A stretch of 44,756 nt of DNA, taken from assembly GCA_903908495.1 (NCBI GenBank), contig CAIVSK010000079.1, positions 1-44,756 of the forward strand, given 5' to 3'. The position numbers and the translations under genes were made by a program. The notes beneath the pieces were generated by a model. It made no database searches and was not told the DNA's origin. It worked only from the letters and a program-made list of their open reading frames with translations. This stretch comes from Akkermansiaceae bacterium. Its GTDB lineage: Bacteria; Verrucomicrobiota; Verrucomicrobiia; Verrucomicrobiales; Akkermansiaceae. Shown here piece after piece: positions 1 through 8,034 of this stretch (positions are counted from its first letter, which is position 1; the number at the start of each line of letters is the position of its first letter).

Positions 1-196
1 ACGTCGGCACGTTGTGCATTGGGCGGTTTTTGGAATGATACCGCACACTTCACAGGCCAAAGAAGACGCTTGACGTTTTGACGTCATGGTTATCCCAAGA
101 AACGAGCCACTGTTTATCTCGACGAAGACCTCCACAAACCTCTCTGAAGGGGCTCAAGCAACGTGGCCAAATATGAATTGCTGCTCAGGCCGGTGG
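1..196. other. Window edge, no gene recognised
   Basis: I see no supportable coding region here. It lies downstream of the 4-hydroxyproline epimerase, which reads leftward and stops at 197. A short inverted repeat, GACGT-TTTG-ACGTC (about 72-85), sits in it and could be an operator for something outside the window, but nothing else supports that. Confidence 0.4.
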
Positions 197-1141
197 TTAG
201 AATCCGTGCCGGAACGGATCGGCCGGATCGAAAAAATAGGTGCTGGAGGCATTGACCCAGGCGCGGCTCGAGACGCGGGGAATGATTTTGCCGTCGGCCA
301 GCGGCTCGAAGGTGGCGTGGAAAACCGTGTCGAGAATGCCCGCCTGCCGCCACACCTGGCCGGAACGGAGCTTGTCGGCGGCGTGCAGGCAGGCGAGCTT
401 GGCGCTGGTGCCCGTGCCACAGGGGGAGCGGTCGTACGCGTTGCCAGGGCACAGCACGAAATTGCGGCTGTCGGCCACGGCCGGATCGGCTGGCGGACCA
501 AACACCTCGATGTGGTCGATTTCCGCAGCGTCGTCGCCGGTGATGCCCTGCTCTGCGAGGCAGCGGCGCACGTCGCGTGCAAATTGGCTGAGCGCGTCGA
601 GATGGGCGATGGCCACCGGCGGTCCCTGGCCGTCGATGAGAAAAAACCAGTTGCCCCCCCAGGCGACGTCGCCGCGCACGCTGCCCCAACCAGGAACCTC
701 AACCACCACCGCCGTCGCTTGCCGGTAGCTCGCCACATTGGTCACTTCGACCGATCCATCGCTGCGTAAATCGGCCAGCACCACGCCCACAGGCGTGTCG
801 ATGCGGTGCATGCCCGGATGGATTTTCCCCAAATGGGCGAGAGTCACGGCCAGACCGATGGTGCCGTGAACGCACATATTGAGGGTCGACATGTTGTTGA
901 AAAAAATCACACCGCAGGCGCAATCCGGTTCATCGGGCTCACACATCAGGGCACCGACCACCGCGTCGTGGCCGCGCGGCTCGCGGCACACCGCGCCGCG
1001 CAGCCAAGCGTGCTCGTCGCGCAGGCGGCGGGCCCGCTGCGCCAGCGTGCCGCTGCCAAGGTCCGGCCCGCCGGCGACGACCACCCGGGTAGGCTCGCCG
1101 CCAGTGTGGCTCTCGATGATCTGAACTGGCAGCTGACTCAT
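197..1141 (-). CDS. 4-hydroxyproline 2-epimerase / proline racemase family
   Basis: The 314-residue product belongs to the proline racemase family, PLP-independent enzymes that invert the alpha carbon of proline or hydroxyproline using two cysteines. Both are present: Cys90 in the motif NMCVHGTIG and Cys241 in SPCGTGTSAK. The sister trans-3-hydroxyproline dehydratases carry Thr at the second position, so an epimerase or racemase is favoured. The N-terminal ESHTGGEPTRVV motif is also typical. Hydroxyproline epimerase is favoured over proline racemase by general resemblance only. I chose the ATG at 1141; a GTG 15 bases upstream is also in frame, and neither has a strong ribosome site. It is divergent from the phosphofructokinase gene. 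No other hydroxyproline catabolic gene is adjacent, so it looks isolated here. It is probably cytoplasmic because no signal peptide is visible. Confidence 0.88.
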   Translation of the reverse strand: MSQLPVQIIESHTGGEPTRVVVAGGPDLGSGTLAQRARRLRDEHAWLRGAVCREPRGHDAVVGALMCEPDEPDCACGVIFFNNMSTLNMCVHGTIGLAVTLAHLGKIHPGMHRIDTPVGVVLADLRSDGSVEVTNVASYRQATAVVVEVPGWGSVRGDVAWGGNWFFLIDGQGPPVAIAHLDALSQFARDVRRCLAEQGITGDDAAEIDHIEVFGPPADPAVADSRNFVLCPGNAYDRSPCGTGTSAKLACLHAADKLRSGQVWRQAGILDTVFHATFEPLADGKIIPRVSSRAWVNASSTYFFDPADPFRHGF

Positions 1142-1263
1142 GATTTCATAAAGCACAGCTTTGTTGCCTTGGCAAGCGGTCCGGCTGGCAAAAAATGCCG
1201 GCGCGGCACAGTTTATCTATCCGCGCTTGCATCCCGGACCGGCTTGAGCATGCTGGTGGCCCC

Positions 1264-2487
1264 ATGAACCCGCTGAAAGGAAAAGTTCTCGTCGCGCAGG
1301 GCGGTGGCCCGACTCCGGTCATCAATCAGAGCCTTGTCGGGGTGGTGCTCGAGGCCCGCAAATTCGCCCAGGTCACCTCGATTTACGGTGCAGTGCACGG
1401 CGTGCGCGGCATCGTCAAGGAGCGCTTCGTGGACTTGACCCGTGAAACCAGCCACAATCTCGAACGGGTGGCCGATACCCCATCCTCGGCCCTGCTGTCG
1501 ACCCGCGACAAGCCCGATGAAGACTACTGCGCCCGCATGTTCAAAGTCATGCAGGCCCACGACGTGCGCTATTTTTTCTACATCGGCGGCAATGACTCGT
1601 CCGACACGGTGCGCATCATCAACGAGCAGGCCCACGCCGCCAACTATGAGCTGCGCGCCATCCACATCCCCAAGACCATCGACAACGATCTGGCGGAAAA
1701 CGACCACTGCCCGGGCTTTCCCTCCGCGGCCCGCTACGTCGCGCAGGCGTTCATGGGCGTCAACCTCGACAACCGCGCCCTCGGCGGCGTCTATATCGGT
1801 GTCATCATGGGCCGCCATGCCGGCTTCCTCACCGCCGCCTCCTCGCTCGCCCAAAAACACTCCGATGACGGCCCGCATCTCATCTACATGCCGGAGCGCG
1901 CCTTCGACACCACCCGTTTTCTAGGCGACGTGGAGCGCGTCATCTCGACCCATGGCCTGTGCACCATCGCGGTGTCCGAAGGCATTGCCGATGCCAGCGG
2001 CCAAGCCATGATCACCCAGTTGATGCAAACCTCGGAACGCGACGATCACGGCAACGTGCAACTCTCCGGCACCGGCGCCCTCGGCGACCTGCTCAGCGAT
2101 ACTCTCCGCCGCGAACTCAAACTCAAGCGCGTGCGTGCCGACACCTTCGGCTACCTGCAACGCTGCTTCATCGGTTGCCGCTCCGACCGCGATGCCCACG
2201 AAGCCCGCGAGGTCGGCGAAAAAGCCGTCCAGTTCGCCATGTGGGACAACGTCGATGGCTCGGTGGTCATTCGCCGCCCGGTGCTCGATTACAGCGTGGA
2301 CTACGCCCTGGTCCCCTTGGAAAAGGTCGCCGGCAAGACCCGCCACATGCCCGATAACTTCATCAATGCCGAGGGCAACGGCGTGACCGCCGACTTCCAC
2401 AGCTATTGCCGCCCGCTGCTAGGCTCCGGCGTCCCCGAGTCCCACCGCCTGCGCGCCCCGGCGGTGGCGAAAATTCTCGATGTCTAA
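1264..2487 (+). CDS. PPi-dependent 6-phosphofructokinase
   Basis: This 407-residue phosphofructokinase converts fructose 6-phosphate to fructose 1,6-bisphosphate. Visible motifs are the N-terminal nucleotide-site loop AQGGGPTPVINQS (about residues 11-23), IGGNDSSDT (107-115), the catalytic PKTIDND (136-142) and MGRHAGF (182-188). In ATP enzymes the second and third motifs read GGDGS and PGTIDND. A Lys in PKTIDND marks the pyrophosphate-using type, so PPi is the probable phosphoryl donor and the reaction would be reversible. The start is the ATG at 1264, which begins directly before the conserved strand; the upstream in-frame extension to 1195 has no family resemblance. A family II pyrophosphatase lies about 21 kb away in the same window, which would compete for the same PPi pool. 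The stop TAA is followed after 27 bases by a small membrane protein gene. Confidence 0.9.
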   Translation: MNPLKGKVLVAQGGGPTPVINQSLVGVVLEARKFAQVTSIYGAVHGVRGIVKERFVDLTRETSHNLERVADTPSSALLSTRDKPDEDYCARMFKVMQAHDVRYFFYIGGNDSSDTVRIINEQAHAANYELRAIHIPKTIDNDLAENDHCPGFPSAARYVAQAFMGVNLDNRALGGVYIGVIMGRHAGFLTAASSLAQKHSDDGPHLIYMPERAFDTTRFLGDVERVISTHGLCTIAVSEGIADASGQAMITQLMQTSERDDHGNVQLSGTGALGDLLSDTLRRELKLKRVRADTFGYLQRCFIGCRSDRDAHEAREVGEKAVQFAMWDNVDGSVVIRRPVLDYSVDYALVPLEKVAGKTRHMPDNFINAEGNGVTADFHSYCRPLLGSGVPESHRLRAPAVAKILDV

Positions 2488-2514
2488 CGATCAGTACGAA
2501 CTCACAAAATTCTC

Positions 2515-2718
2515 ATGCATCCGTTTTTTTCCCGCAACATAGGCACCGGCGGGCGCTTCATGCGCGGTCTGGGCGGCCTGGCCCTGCTGGCAATCGCATT
2601 CCAGTGCCACCCGGCGTGGCTGAGCGGGACTATCACTGGGGCGGGCGTGTTCCTGGCGTTTGAGGCACTGCTCGGCTGGTGCGTGCTGCGCGCCTGCCGG
2701 ATCAAGACCCCGCTGTGA
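2515..2718 (+). CDS. DUF2892-like small membrane protein
   Basis: This is a small protein of 67 residues. It begins NIGTGGRFMRGLGGLALLA after six residues, followed by two hydrophobic stretches (about 21-35 and 40-60) and ends GWCVLRACRIKTPL. The order 'short polar start, two membrane helices, Gly-aromatic-Cys near the end' matches DUF2892 inner-membrane proteins, where the C-terminus usually reads GxCPLxxxxGxxT. Function in that family is not established. It starts 27 bases after the phosphofructokinase stop and could be co-transcribed. No good ribosome site precedes the ATG. The family assignment rests on pattern resemblance only. Confidence 0.6.
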   Translation: MHPFFSRNIGTGGRFMRGLGGLALLAIAFQCHPAWLSGTITGAGVFLAFEALLGWCVLRACRIKTPL

Positions 2719-2769
2719 AGCTTCCATCCGATGCATGAAGACACCAAGCCAATCCGGGGGAATCCAATC

Positions 2770-4233
2770 ATGAGTCGCGGCACCGGCCTCGCCTTGCTTG
2801 TTAGCTTGTGCCTCGCTGCTCCCAGCGGTGCCGCTCCACCGGCGTTTTTCGCGATGGATACCGGCACTTGCGACGCGACCCACCAAACGCCCGCGGCGCA
2901 GGTGGCATTGGTCAAGGAACTTGGGTTCGATGGCATCGGCCCCACCTACACCACGCCGGAGGCCCTGCGCGACATGCTCGCTGCGGTGGACCGCGAGCAC
3001 TCGAAGTTGATTGCGCTATACGTGCCGCTGGATCTCAGCGCCGCCATGCCTATCAGCCCGGCGATCCTCGATGCGGTCAACCAACTGCGCGGCCGCGATG
3101 CGATCCTGTGGCTGTTTGTCACCAGTACCGCCCACCAGCCGTCCGATCCGGCGGGCGATGCCCAAGCCGTGCCGGTGCTGCGCGAGGTGGCGGCCTTGGC
3201 TGCACCCGCGGGCTTGCGGATCGCTCTCTATCCACACGCCGGAATGTGGATCCAACGGGTTGACGATGCGCTGCGCGTGGCGCGCCAGGTGGAGCGCAAG
3301 AACCTTGGCGTCACCTTCAACCTCTGCCACTGGTTGATGGTTGATGGCACCGACCTCGATGCCAGGCTCCAGGCCGCCCTGCCCTACTTGTTTGTGGTGA
3401 CCCTCAATGGTGCCGATGTGGGCGCCAAGGATTGGGGGAAATTGATCCAACCCTTGGATAGCGGCACTTTTGAGGTGAGCCGGGTGCTGGCAAAACTCAG
3501 CGAGTTGGGGTTTGCCGGGCCGGTGGGCTTGCAACACTACGGCATCCCGGGTGACGCCCGCGCCAACCTGCAACGCTCAATGAACGCCTGGCAGCGCTTG
3601 CAGGCCACACCCCTGATGCCACCCGGCCAAGCGCTGGCCGCGTGGCAGCCCGCCCCCGGCTGGAGCGAGGTCGGCTCCGTAAGCATCGACCCGCAAAATC
3701 CCGCCGTCCTGCAAACCCAGCCCGGTACCGGGGTGGTCGTCTCGCATGGCAGCGGTGGCTATTTGCTCACCAAGGAGAACTTTGCCGACGTCGCGCTGCA
3801 CGTCGAATTCCTGATCCCACAACACTCCAACTCCGGCGTCTACTTCCTCGGCAGCCACGAACTCCAAATCTACGATAGCTTCGGCGTCGCCACCGACCAG
3901 TACCCCGGCATCGAGTGCGGCGGCATCTATCCGGAATGGCGCGACGATGCCAATATCCGCGGCCATTCGCCCCTGGTCAATGCCAGCAAGCCGCCCGGCG
4001 AGTGGCAGTGCTTCGATGTCATTTACCGCGCGCCGCGCTTCGACTCCGCCGGCCACAAAACCCGCAACGCCAGCTTCGAAAAAGTCAGCCACAACGGCAC
4101 CACCGTGCAGGAAAACATCGAGTTGCTAGGACCCACCCGCGTCGGCCTCCCCGAGCAAGCGCGCGGCCCGCTGCGCCTGCAGGGCGATCATGGCCCGGTG
4201 GCCTATCGCAACCTGCGCGTGCGTCCGATCTAA
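2770..4233 (+). CDS. Secreted TIM-barrel (xylose-isomerase-like) fused to DUF1080 domain
   Basis: The product is 487 residues. A signal peptide (about residues 1-20, hydrophobic core ALLVSLCLAAPSGA) is followed by a sugar phosphate isomerase/epimerase-like TIM barrel (about 30-275; landmarks KELGFDGIG, VTFNLCHWL, GPVGLQHYG). The C-terminal half (about 300-487) is a DUF1080 domain (PF06439, 3-keto-disaccharide hydrolase/concanavalin-like), with HSNSGVYFLG, ELQIYDSFG, YPGIECGGIY and GPLRLQGDHGPVAYRNLRVR. Members of DUF1080 have been linked to cleavage of 3-keto-glycosides, and isomerase-like barrels of this kind often sit near them. A single secreted polypeptide could therefore bind and convert an oxidised sugar, but that is inference. 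The start at 2770 is chosen because it opens the signal peptide; a longer form from 2731 has a polar leader. It is probably periplasmic. The downstream gap carries a palindromic repeat. Confidence 0.85.
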   Translation: MSRGTGLALLVSLCLAAPSGAAPPAFFAMDTGTCDATHQTPAAQVALVKELGFDGIGPTYTTPEALRDMLAAVDREHSKLIALYVPLDLSAAMPISPAILDAVNQLRGRDAILWLFVTSTAHQPSDPAGDAQAVPVLREVAALAAPAGLRIALYPHAGMWIQRVDDALRVARQVERKNLGVTFNLCHWLMVDGTDLDARLQAALPYLFVVTLNGADVGAKDWGKLIQPLDSGTFEVSRVLAKLSELGFAGPVGLQHYGIPGDARANLQRSMNAWQRLQATPLMPPGQALAAWQPAPGWSEVGSVSIDPQNPAVLQTQPGTGVVVSHGSGGYLLTKENFADVALHVEFLIPQHSNSGVYFLGSHELQIYDSFGVATDQYPGIECGGIYPEWRDDANIRGHSPLVNASKPPGEWQCFDVIYRAPRFDSAGHKTRNASFEKVSHNGTTVQENIELLGPTRVGLPEQARGPLRLQGDHGPVAYRNLRVRPI

Positions 4234-4546
4234 CGATTATTGCGGAGCGTGGCCTGGATTCAGGCGGAGTCATTCCGGCGGGCAGGATGCCGGTGCCACC
4301 GTGGCGCGGGCATCCTGCCCGAGACCGTTTACTTGGCACCTAACGGGGCGAGGAGTGGGGCCCCCGCAATCGTTCCAGATTTGGATTGATGATGGTCGAT
4401 TCCAGATTTCCCGGGCCCTCAGCCGTTTTGGGTCTCGCACGAGTTCAGGTGTCCCGAGGCCTGGATCATTGGCCGGGGCTGATTGGCTTTGACCCCGGCC
4501 AAATCGGGCTTAGCATGGCGTTCACTCAACCGCCACCCCATCTATC
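4234..4546. other. Gene-free gap with two hairpins
   Basis: I find no coding region in this 313-base gap. It holds a long REP-like palindrome (4279-4321, listed separately) and a second hairpin with 8-base arms GGCCGGGG (4471-4478) and CCCCGGCC (4493-4500). The second hairpin sits about 46 bases before the Old Yellow Enzyme start and could act as an attenuator or a terminator without a U-tract. No convincing promoter was found by eye. Confidence 0.6.
4279..4321. repeat. REP-like palindromic element
   Basis: Perfect 13-base arms, CGGGCAGGATGCC (4279-4291) and GGCATCCTGCCCG (4309-4321), enclose a further near-palindrome (GTGCCAC / GTGGCGC with one wobble), so almost the whole 43 bases can fold into one hairpin. 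It lies just after the DUF1080 gene. I see no second copy in this window. The form resembles intergenic REP elements, but only a genome-wide search can show it is repeated. Confidence 0.6.
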
Positions 4547-5605
4547 ATGTCCGATCCCCTCTTCACCCCGCTCCAAGCCGGAGCCTTGCTTCTTCCCAAC
4601 CGTTTGGTCATGGCACCGCTCACCCGTTGCCGGGCCTCTGCCGGGCGTGTGCCCAACGCGCTGATGGCCGAGTACTATGTCCAACGGAGTTCGTTCGGGC
4701 TGATTTTGTCGGAAGCCACCTCGGTCTCGCCGCAGGGTGTCGGCTATCCAAATACCCCGGGCATCTGGTCGGCCGAGCAGGTGGCGGGTTGGAAGCTGGT
4801 CACCGCGGCGGTGCATCAGGCGGGCGGCCGCATTATGCTGCAACTCTGGCACGTCGGGCGCATCTCCGATCCGTCCTATCTGGATGGGGCGCTGCCGGTG
4901 GCGCCCAGCGCGATTGCCGCAGCCGGGCATGTGAGCCTGCTGCGGCCGCTGCAGGATTTCGTCACGCCGCGCGCGTTGGAGTTGGAGGAAATTTCCGGTA
5001 TCGTCGAGGACTACCGCCGCGCCGCCGAAAATGCCAAAGCCGCCGGTTTCGACGGCGTCGAGATCCACGCGGCCAACGGCTATCTGATCGACCAATTTCT
5101 CCAGGACTCAACGAACAAACGCAGCGATGCCTACGGCGGCCCGCTGGAAAACCGCGCGCGGTTTTTGTTGGAGGTGACCGACGCGGTTGTTTCGGTGTGG
5201 GGTGCGGAGCGGGTGGGCGTGCATCTTGCGCCGCGGGGCGACGCCCATGACATGGGGGATTCCAACATCTCCGGGGTGTTCCATCACGCCGCTCGCGAAC
5301 TCGGCAAACGCCAACTCGCATTCCTCTGCGCCCGTGAATCCCACGACCAGCCGGCGCTTGGGCCTGCTCTCAAGCAAGCCTTTGGCGGGGTGTTTATCGC
5401 CAACGAGAATTTCACTGCCGAGGGCGCGCGGGAAGCCATCCGCAGCGGTGCCGCCGACGCCGTGGCGTTTGGCAAGGCAGCCATCGCCAACCCCGACCTC
5501 GTCGCCCGCCTGCGCAGCGGTGCCGCGCTCAACCGCCCCGATCCGGCGACTTTCTACGGCGACGGGCCGGAGGGTTACACGGACTATCCGGCCCTCGCGG
5601 AATAG
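4547..5605 (+). CDS. NADH:flavin oxidoreductase, Old Yellow Enzyme family
   Basis: This is a 352-residue FMN-dependent ene-reductase resembling N-ethylmaleimide/xenobiotic reductases. Family features are PNRLVMAPLTRCRA (17-30), the FMN-site LWHVGR (100-105) and the substrate-binding and catalytic motif HAANGYLIDQFL. In this motif His174 and Asn177 would bind the electron-withdrawing group of the substrate, and Tyr179 would donate the proton. SDAYGGPLENRARF follows, as usual. The C-terminal GAADAVAFGKAAIANPDLV corresponds to the phosphate-binding loop, where many homologues have FGR; here it is FGK. It reduces activated C=C bonds or nitro compounds with NAD(P)H, and the true substrate is unknown. 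Length is normal and no signal peptide is visible, so it is cytoplasmic. It is flanked by gaps and a convergent gene, and looks monocistronic. Confidence 0.9.
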   Translation: MSDPLFTPLQAGALLLPNRLVMAPLTRCRASAGRVPNALMAEYYVQRSSFGLILSEATSVSPQGVGYPNTPGIWSAEQVAGWKLVTAAVHQAGGRIMLQLWHVGRISDPSYLDGALPVAPSAIAAAGHVSLLRPLQDFVTPRALELEEISGIVEDYRRAAENAKAAGFDGVEIHAANGYLIDQFLQDSTNKRSDAYGGPLENRARFLLEVTDAVVSVWGAERVGVHLAPRGDAHDMGDSNISGVFHHAARELGKRQLAFLCARESHDQPALGPALKQAFGGVFIANENFTAEGAREAIRSGAADAVAFGKAAIANPDLVARLRSGAALNRPDPATFYGDGPEGYTDYPALAE

Positions 5606-5699
5606 GCCGGGTGAGGCCAAGCCAATGCAGCGCGTTGGCGTCAAGCCAGGGTCAAACAAATCATCGCAAGCAACGTCCGATTCTCGAGAAATCCTATTC

Positions 5700-5713
5700 G
5701 CCGGAATTCCGGC
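5700..5713. repeat. Perfect 14-base palindrome between convergent genes
   Basis: GCCGGAATTCCGGC is a perfect palindrome in the 167-base gap between the Old Yellow Enzyme gene and the convergent Pro/Ala-rich protein gene. With no loop or T-tract it is not a standard terminator. Its role is unknown. Confidence 0.35.
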
Positions 5714-5772
5714 AAAGCCTCGCTGCGGCTCTTGACGCCGCCGCATCCGCGCTCCGGACCGGTGGCTGTGAC

Positions 5773-6681
5773 CTACTTCGGTGCCCGCATGGCATCCTGG
5801 ATCGAGTACTGCTCGGCGACGGTGGCTTGGTATTGAGCGAGCTGGGCGGGTGTGAGGATGTCCTTGAGAAGATTGAGGCGCGCATCGAGCTCGCGGCGCT
5901 GGCTGGCGATGAGCTTGGTTTGGAGGGCGGCGGGGTCTTCAGGCACTTGGCCAGCGGTGAGCTGGAGCAGGGTTTGGATCGATTGGGTGGATGGGGTCGG
6001 GCCACCGACCGGCAACACCGACGAATCCACCACCAAGGCGAAGGCCGGGGGCATGGCGGCGAGTTCGTCAGCACTGGCTTGGCGCAAATGCCCGAGCACC
6101 TTGGCGCGTTGCTCGGCGGATAAATCCGTCACTTCGCTCAGGTTCGCCAGTTCGCGCTGGGCGGTGGTCTCGCTGCGGTTGTCGCGCTCACGCTTGCGCA
6201 GGGCCTCAAAGGCGGCGCTTTGTTCCGGCGTGAGCAAACTAGACAGGCCTTGCTCGAGGGCCGCGCCGCGGGCGGCAAACTGCCCGAGCACGGTGGTGGC
6301 TCCGGCAGCGGGTGCGGGTGGGTCGGGGGTGGCGGCTTTCTGGCTGTCAGCGATGAGCTGCACCAGATCCGCCTGCTGGGTTTCGGATAGGCCGAGGGCC
6401 TCGATGAGGCGCAGCATCTTGGCCGCATTTCTGGTCCCGTGGGTGGCATCCGAGCGCCCCGCGACAGGGGTCGGCGGCTCGAGGTGCGGGCCGGGGGCGG
6501 TTTGGGCGGGAACCTCGGACGGGGCGGTGGCTGCGGGCGATGGCTTGGCGGGGGTGGGACGGACCGGGGTGGCGGCCAGCGACGACGGGGGGCTGACCGG
6601 AGCGGCCACCGGCCGGAGCAACCCGCCGAGGCCGAAGCCGATGGTGGCGGTGAGCAGTGGAAGCACGAGGGAACGTTTCAT
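5773..6681 (-). CDS. Pro/Ala-rich membrane-anchored hypothetical protein
   Basis: I do not recognise this 302-residue protein. It starts MKRSLVLPLLTATIGFGLGG, an uncleaved anchor or signal sequence, followed by about 70 residues rich in Pro, Ala and Ser that look like a flexible periplasmic linker. The rest is predicted mostly helical and charged. It contains two LTPEQ-like turns (SSLLTPEQSAAFEAL and DILTPAQLAQYQ), reminiscent of the LTxxQ pattern of Spy/CpxP periplasmic proteins, but the similarity is too weak for assignment. I chose the ATG at 6681 because it opens the hydrophobic segment; the longer GTG-started frame overlaps the end of rpe. It lies 49 bases downstream of rpe on the same strand and may be co-transcribed with it. 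Confidence 0.65.
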   Translation of the reverse strand: MKRSLVLPLLTATIGFGLGGLLRPVAAPVSPPSSLAATPVRPTPAKPSPAATAPSEVPAQTAPGPHLEPPTPVAGRSDATHGTRNAAKMLRLIEALGLSETQQADLVQLIADSQKAATPDPPAPAAGATTVLGQFAARGAALEQGLSSLLTPEQSAAFEALRKRERDNRSETTAQRELANLSEVTDLSAEQRAKVLGHLRQASADELAAMPPAFALVVDSSVLPVGGPTPSTQSIQTLLQLTAGQVPEDPAALQTKLIASQRRELDARLNLLKDILTPAQLAQYQATVAEQYSIQDAMRAPK

Positions 6682-6730
6682 GGGGCTGGCAAGTGAGCGG
6701 CGCGCGGGCGGGTTTTGGCGTGAAAAACAC

Positions 6731-7390
6731 TCACGCATTGCGGATTTGCGCGATCGCCAGAGCCATGTCGGGCGCACGGAAGGTCGACGAGCCCGCCACC
6801 ATCACGTTGGCCCCGGCCGCCGCGCAGCGGGCGGCGGTGACGCCATCGATGCCGCCGTCCACTTCGATGTGGAAACCCAGGCCGCGGGCGGCTCGCGTGG
6901 CTGCCACCACCCGGATTTTCTCCAAAACGTCCGGCATGAATGCCTGGCCGCCGAAGCCCGGCACCACGGTCATGCACAGCAGCAAGTCGATTTGGTCGAG
7001 AAACGGCAGCACGCTCTCCACTGGGGTGGCGGGATTGAGGGCCAGTCCGGCCTGACAGCCGGTTTGGCGGATACGGCGCAGGGTTTCAGCGACGTCGTGG
7101 CTGGCTTCGACGTGAACCGTGAGCATGTCGGCCCCCGCCGCCAGAAAACGGGGCAGAAAATGGTCAGGCCGGGAAATCATCAGGTGCACATCCAAAAACA
7201 ACGTGGTGGCATCACGGACGCTGCGAACGAGCTCCGGACCAAAGGTGATGTTGTCCACAAAGTGCCCGTCCATCACGTCGAGGTGCATCCAGTCCGCCCC
7301 GGCGCGGCCGGCCCGCGCGACTTCCTCGCTGATCTTGGCAAGGTCGGCGGCAAGGAGGGACGGGGCAACGATTCGGGCGGGTTGGAGCAT
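6731..7390 (-). CDS. rpe: Ribulose-phosphate 3-epimerase
   Basis: This 219-residue TIM-barrel enzyme interconverts D-ribulose 5-phosphate and D-xylulose 5-phosphate in the pentose phosphate pathway. The family signature is complete: APSLLAADLA at the start, WMHLDVMDGHFVDNITFG (35-51) with metal and catalytic residues His36 and Asp38, DVHLMI with His69, VPGFGGQ (143-149), and EVDGGI with the second catalytic Asp178. VAGSSTFRAPD forms the phosphate-binding end. One small deviation is MTVVPGFGG, where most homologues have MSVNPGFGG. Length is typical. It is cytoplasmic and transcribed leftward, upstream of the Pro/Ala-rich protein gene. Confidence 0.95.
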   Translation of the reverse strand: MLQPARIVAPSLLAADLAKISEEVARAGRAGADWMHLDVMDGHFVDNITFGPELVRSVRDATTLFLDVHLMISRPDHFLPRFLAAGADMLTVHVEASHDVAETLRRIRQTGCQAGLALNPATPVESVLPFLDQIDLLLCMTVVPGFGGQAFMPDVLEKIRVVAATRAARGLGFHIEVDGGIDGVTAARCAAAGANVMVAGSSTFRAPDMALAIAQIRNA

Positions 7391-7483
7391 GTCGGCGCTG
7401 ATTCGAGCCGTGATCCGGCCCGCTGACGATGAAAATTTTCCACCAGGGTGCCGGCGATCGCCGAATCGCCGAATCGCCAGGGC

Positions 7484-7520
7484 AAAAAAATCCCGGCAGG
7501 ATCGAAACCATGCCGGGATT
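7484..7520 (-). terminator. Rho-independent terminator of the TIGR04073 gene
   Basis: Read on the minus strand, AATCCCGGCA and TGCCGGGATT form a perfect 10-base stem with a 12-base loop, followed by a run of seven T. It begins 19 bases after the stop of the gene at 7540-7971. This is the clearest intrinsic terminator in the window. Confidence 0.9.
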
Positions 7521-7539
7521 GGAAAGAGTGGATTGAAAA

Positions 7540-7971
7540 TCAGAAGGACTGCGCGCGACCGTAGCGGTAGTACGTTTCAAAGCCGAGTTCCGGCGGGAAC
7601 TCGGAGAGGCCGTCGGCGACGTTCATCTGGATGCGGTTGTCTTCGCCACAGCGCTCATAGGGCTGCTTGTAGGTGCCGCGATAGGTCGGGCAGGTGAAGG
7701 TGAACAGCTCGTAGAAGCCGTAGCCAAGGCGGCGGAGGGCACGATTGGTGCCATCGACCACGCCATAGGACCAAGCGCCCTTGCGACCGAACTCGTCATC
7801 CTTGCGGACCATCTGCTCGGGGATTTCCATGAACCCGTAGAGGATGTTGCTGAATGCGCGACCGAGCTTGCGGGTCGAGGTGTATTGCGAGCCAGGAGGT
7901 GCCTGAATGTCTGCGGCCGCAAAGCCGGCAAGAGCAATCAGAGATGAAGCGATGAGGACGAGTTTTTTCAT
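7540..7971 (-). CDS. Exosortase system-associated protein, TIGR04073 family
   Basis: This is a small 143-residue secreted protein. A signal peptide (MKKLVLIASSLIALAGFAAA, 1-20) precedes the mature domain, which carries the TIGR04073 pattern: RKLGRAFSNILYGFMEIPEQM, a central GAWSYGVVDGTNRALRRLGYGFYELFTF and a late Pro-Tyr-containing tail (PPELGFETYYRYG). TIGR04073 proteins are found in genomes with exosortase/PEP-CTERM sorting, but their function is unknown. No exosortase or PEP-CTERM tail is visible in this window. The gene appears monocistronic, with its own terminator at 7484-7520. Two conserved-looking cysteines in the mature part (TFTCPTY, ERCGED) might form a disulfide. Confidence 0.82.
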   Translation of the reverse strand: MKKLVLIASSLIALAGFAAADIQAPPGSQYTSTRKLGRAFSNILYGFMEIPEQMVRKDDEFGRKGAWSYGVVDGTNRALRRLGYGFYELFTFTCPTYRGTYKQPYERCGEDNRIQMNVADGLSEFPPELGFETYYRYGRAQSF

Positions 7972-8034
7972 GCCGAGGGAACGTTAAGAGGGGAAGGGCC
8001 GACTTGGCAACGGAATTTTGCGGAAATTTTGCGA

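Noticed and set aside
5852-7426. A 524-codon plus-strand frame over rpe and the Pro/Ala-rich protein
   Set aside because: It runs antisense across a clear rpe gene and its translation looks random.
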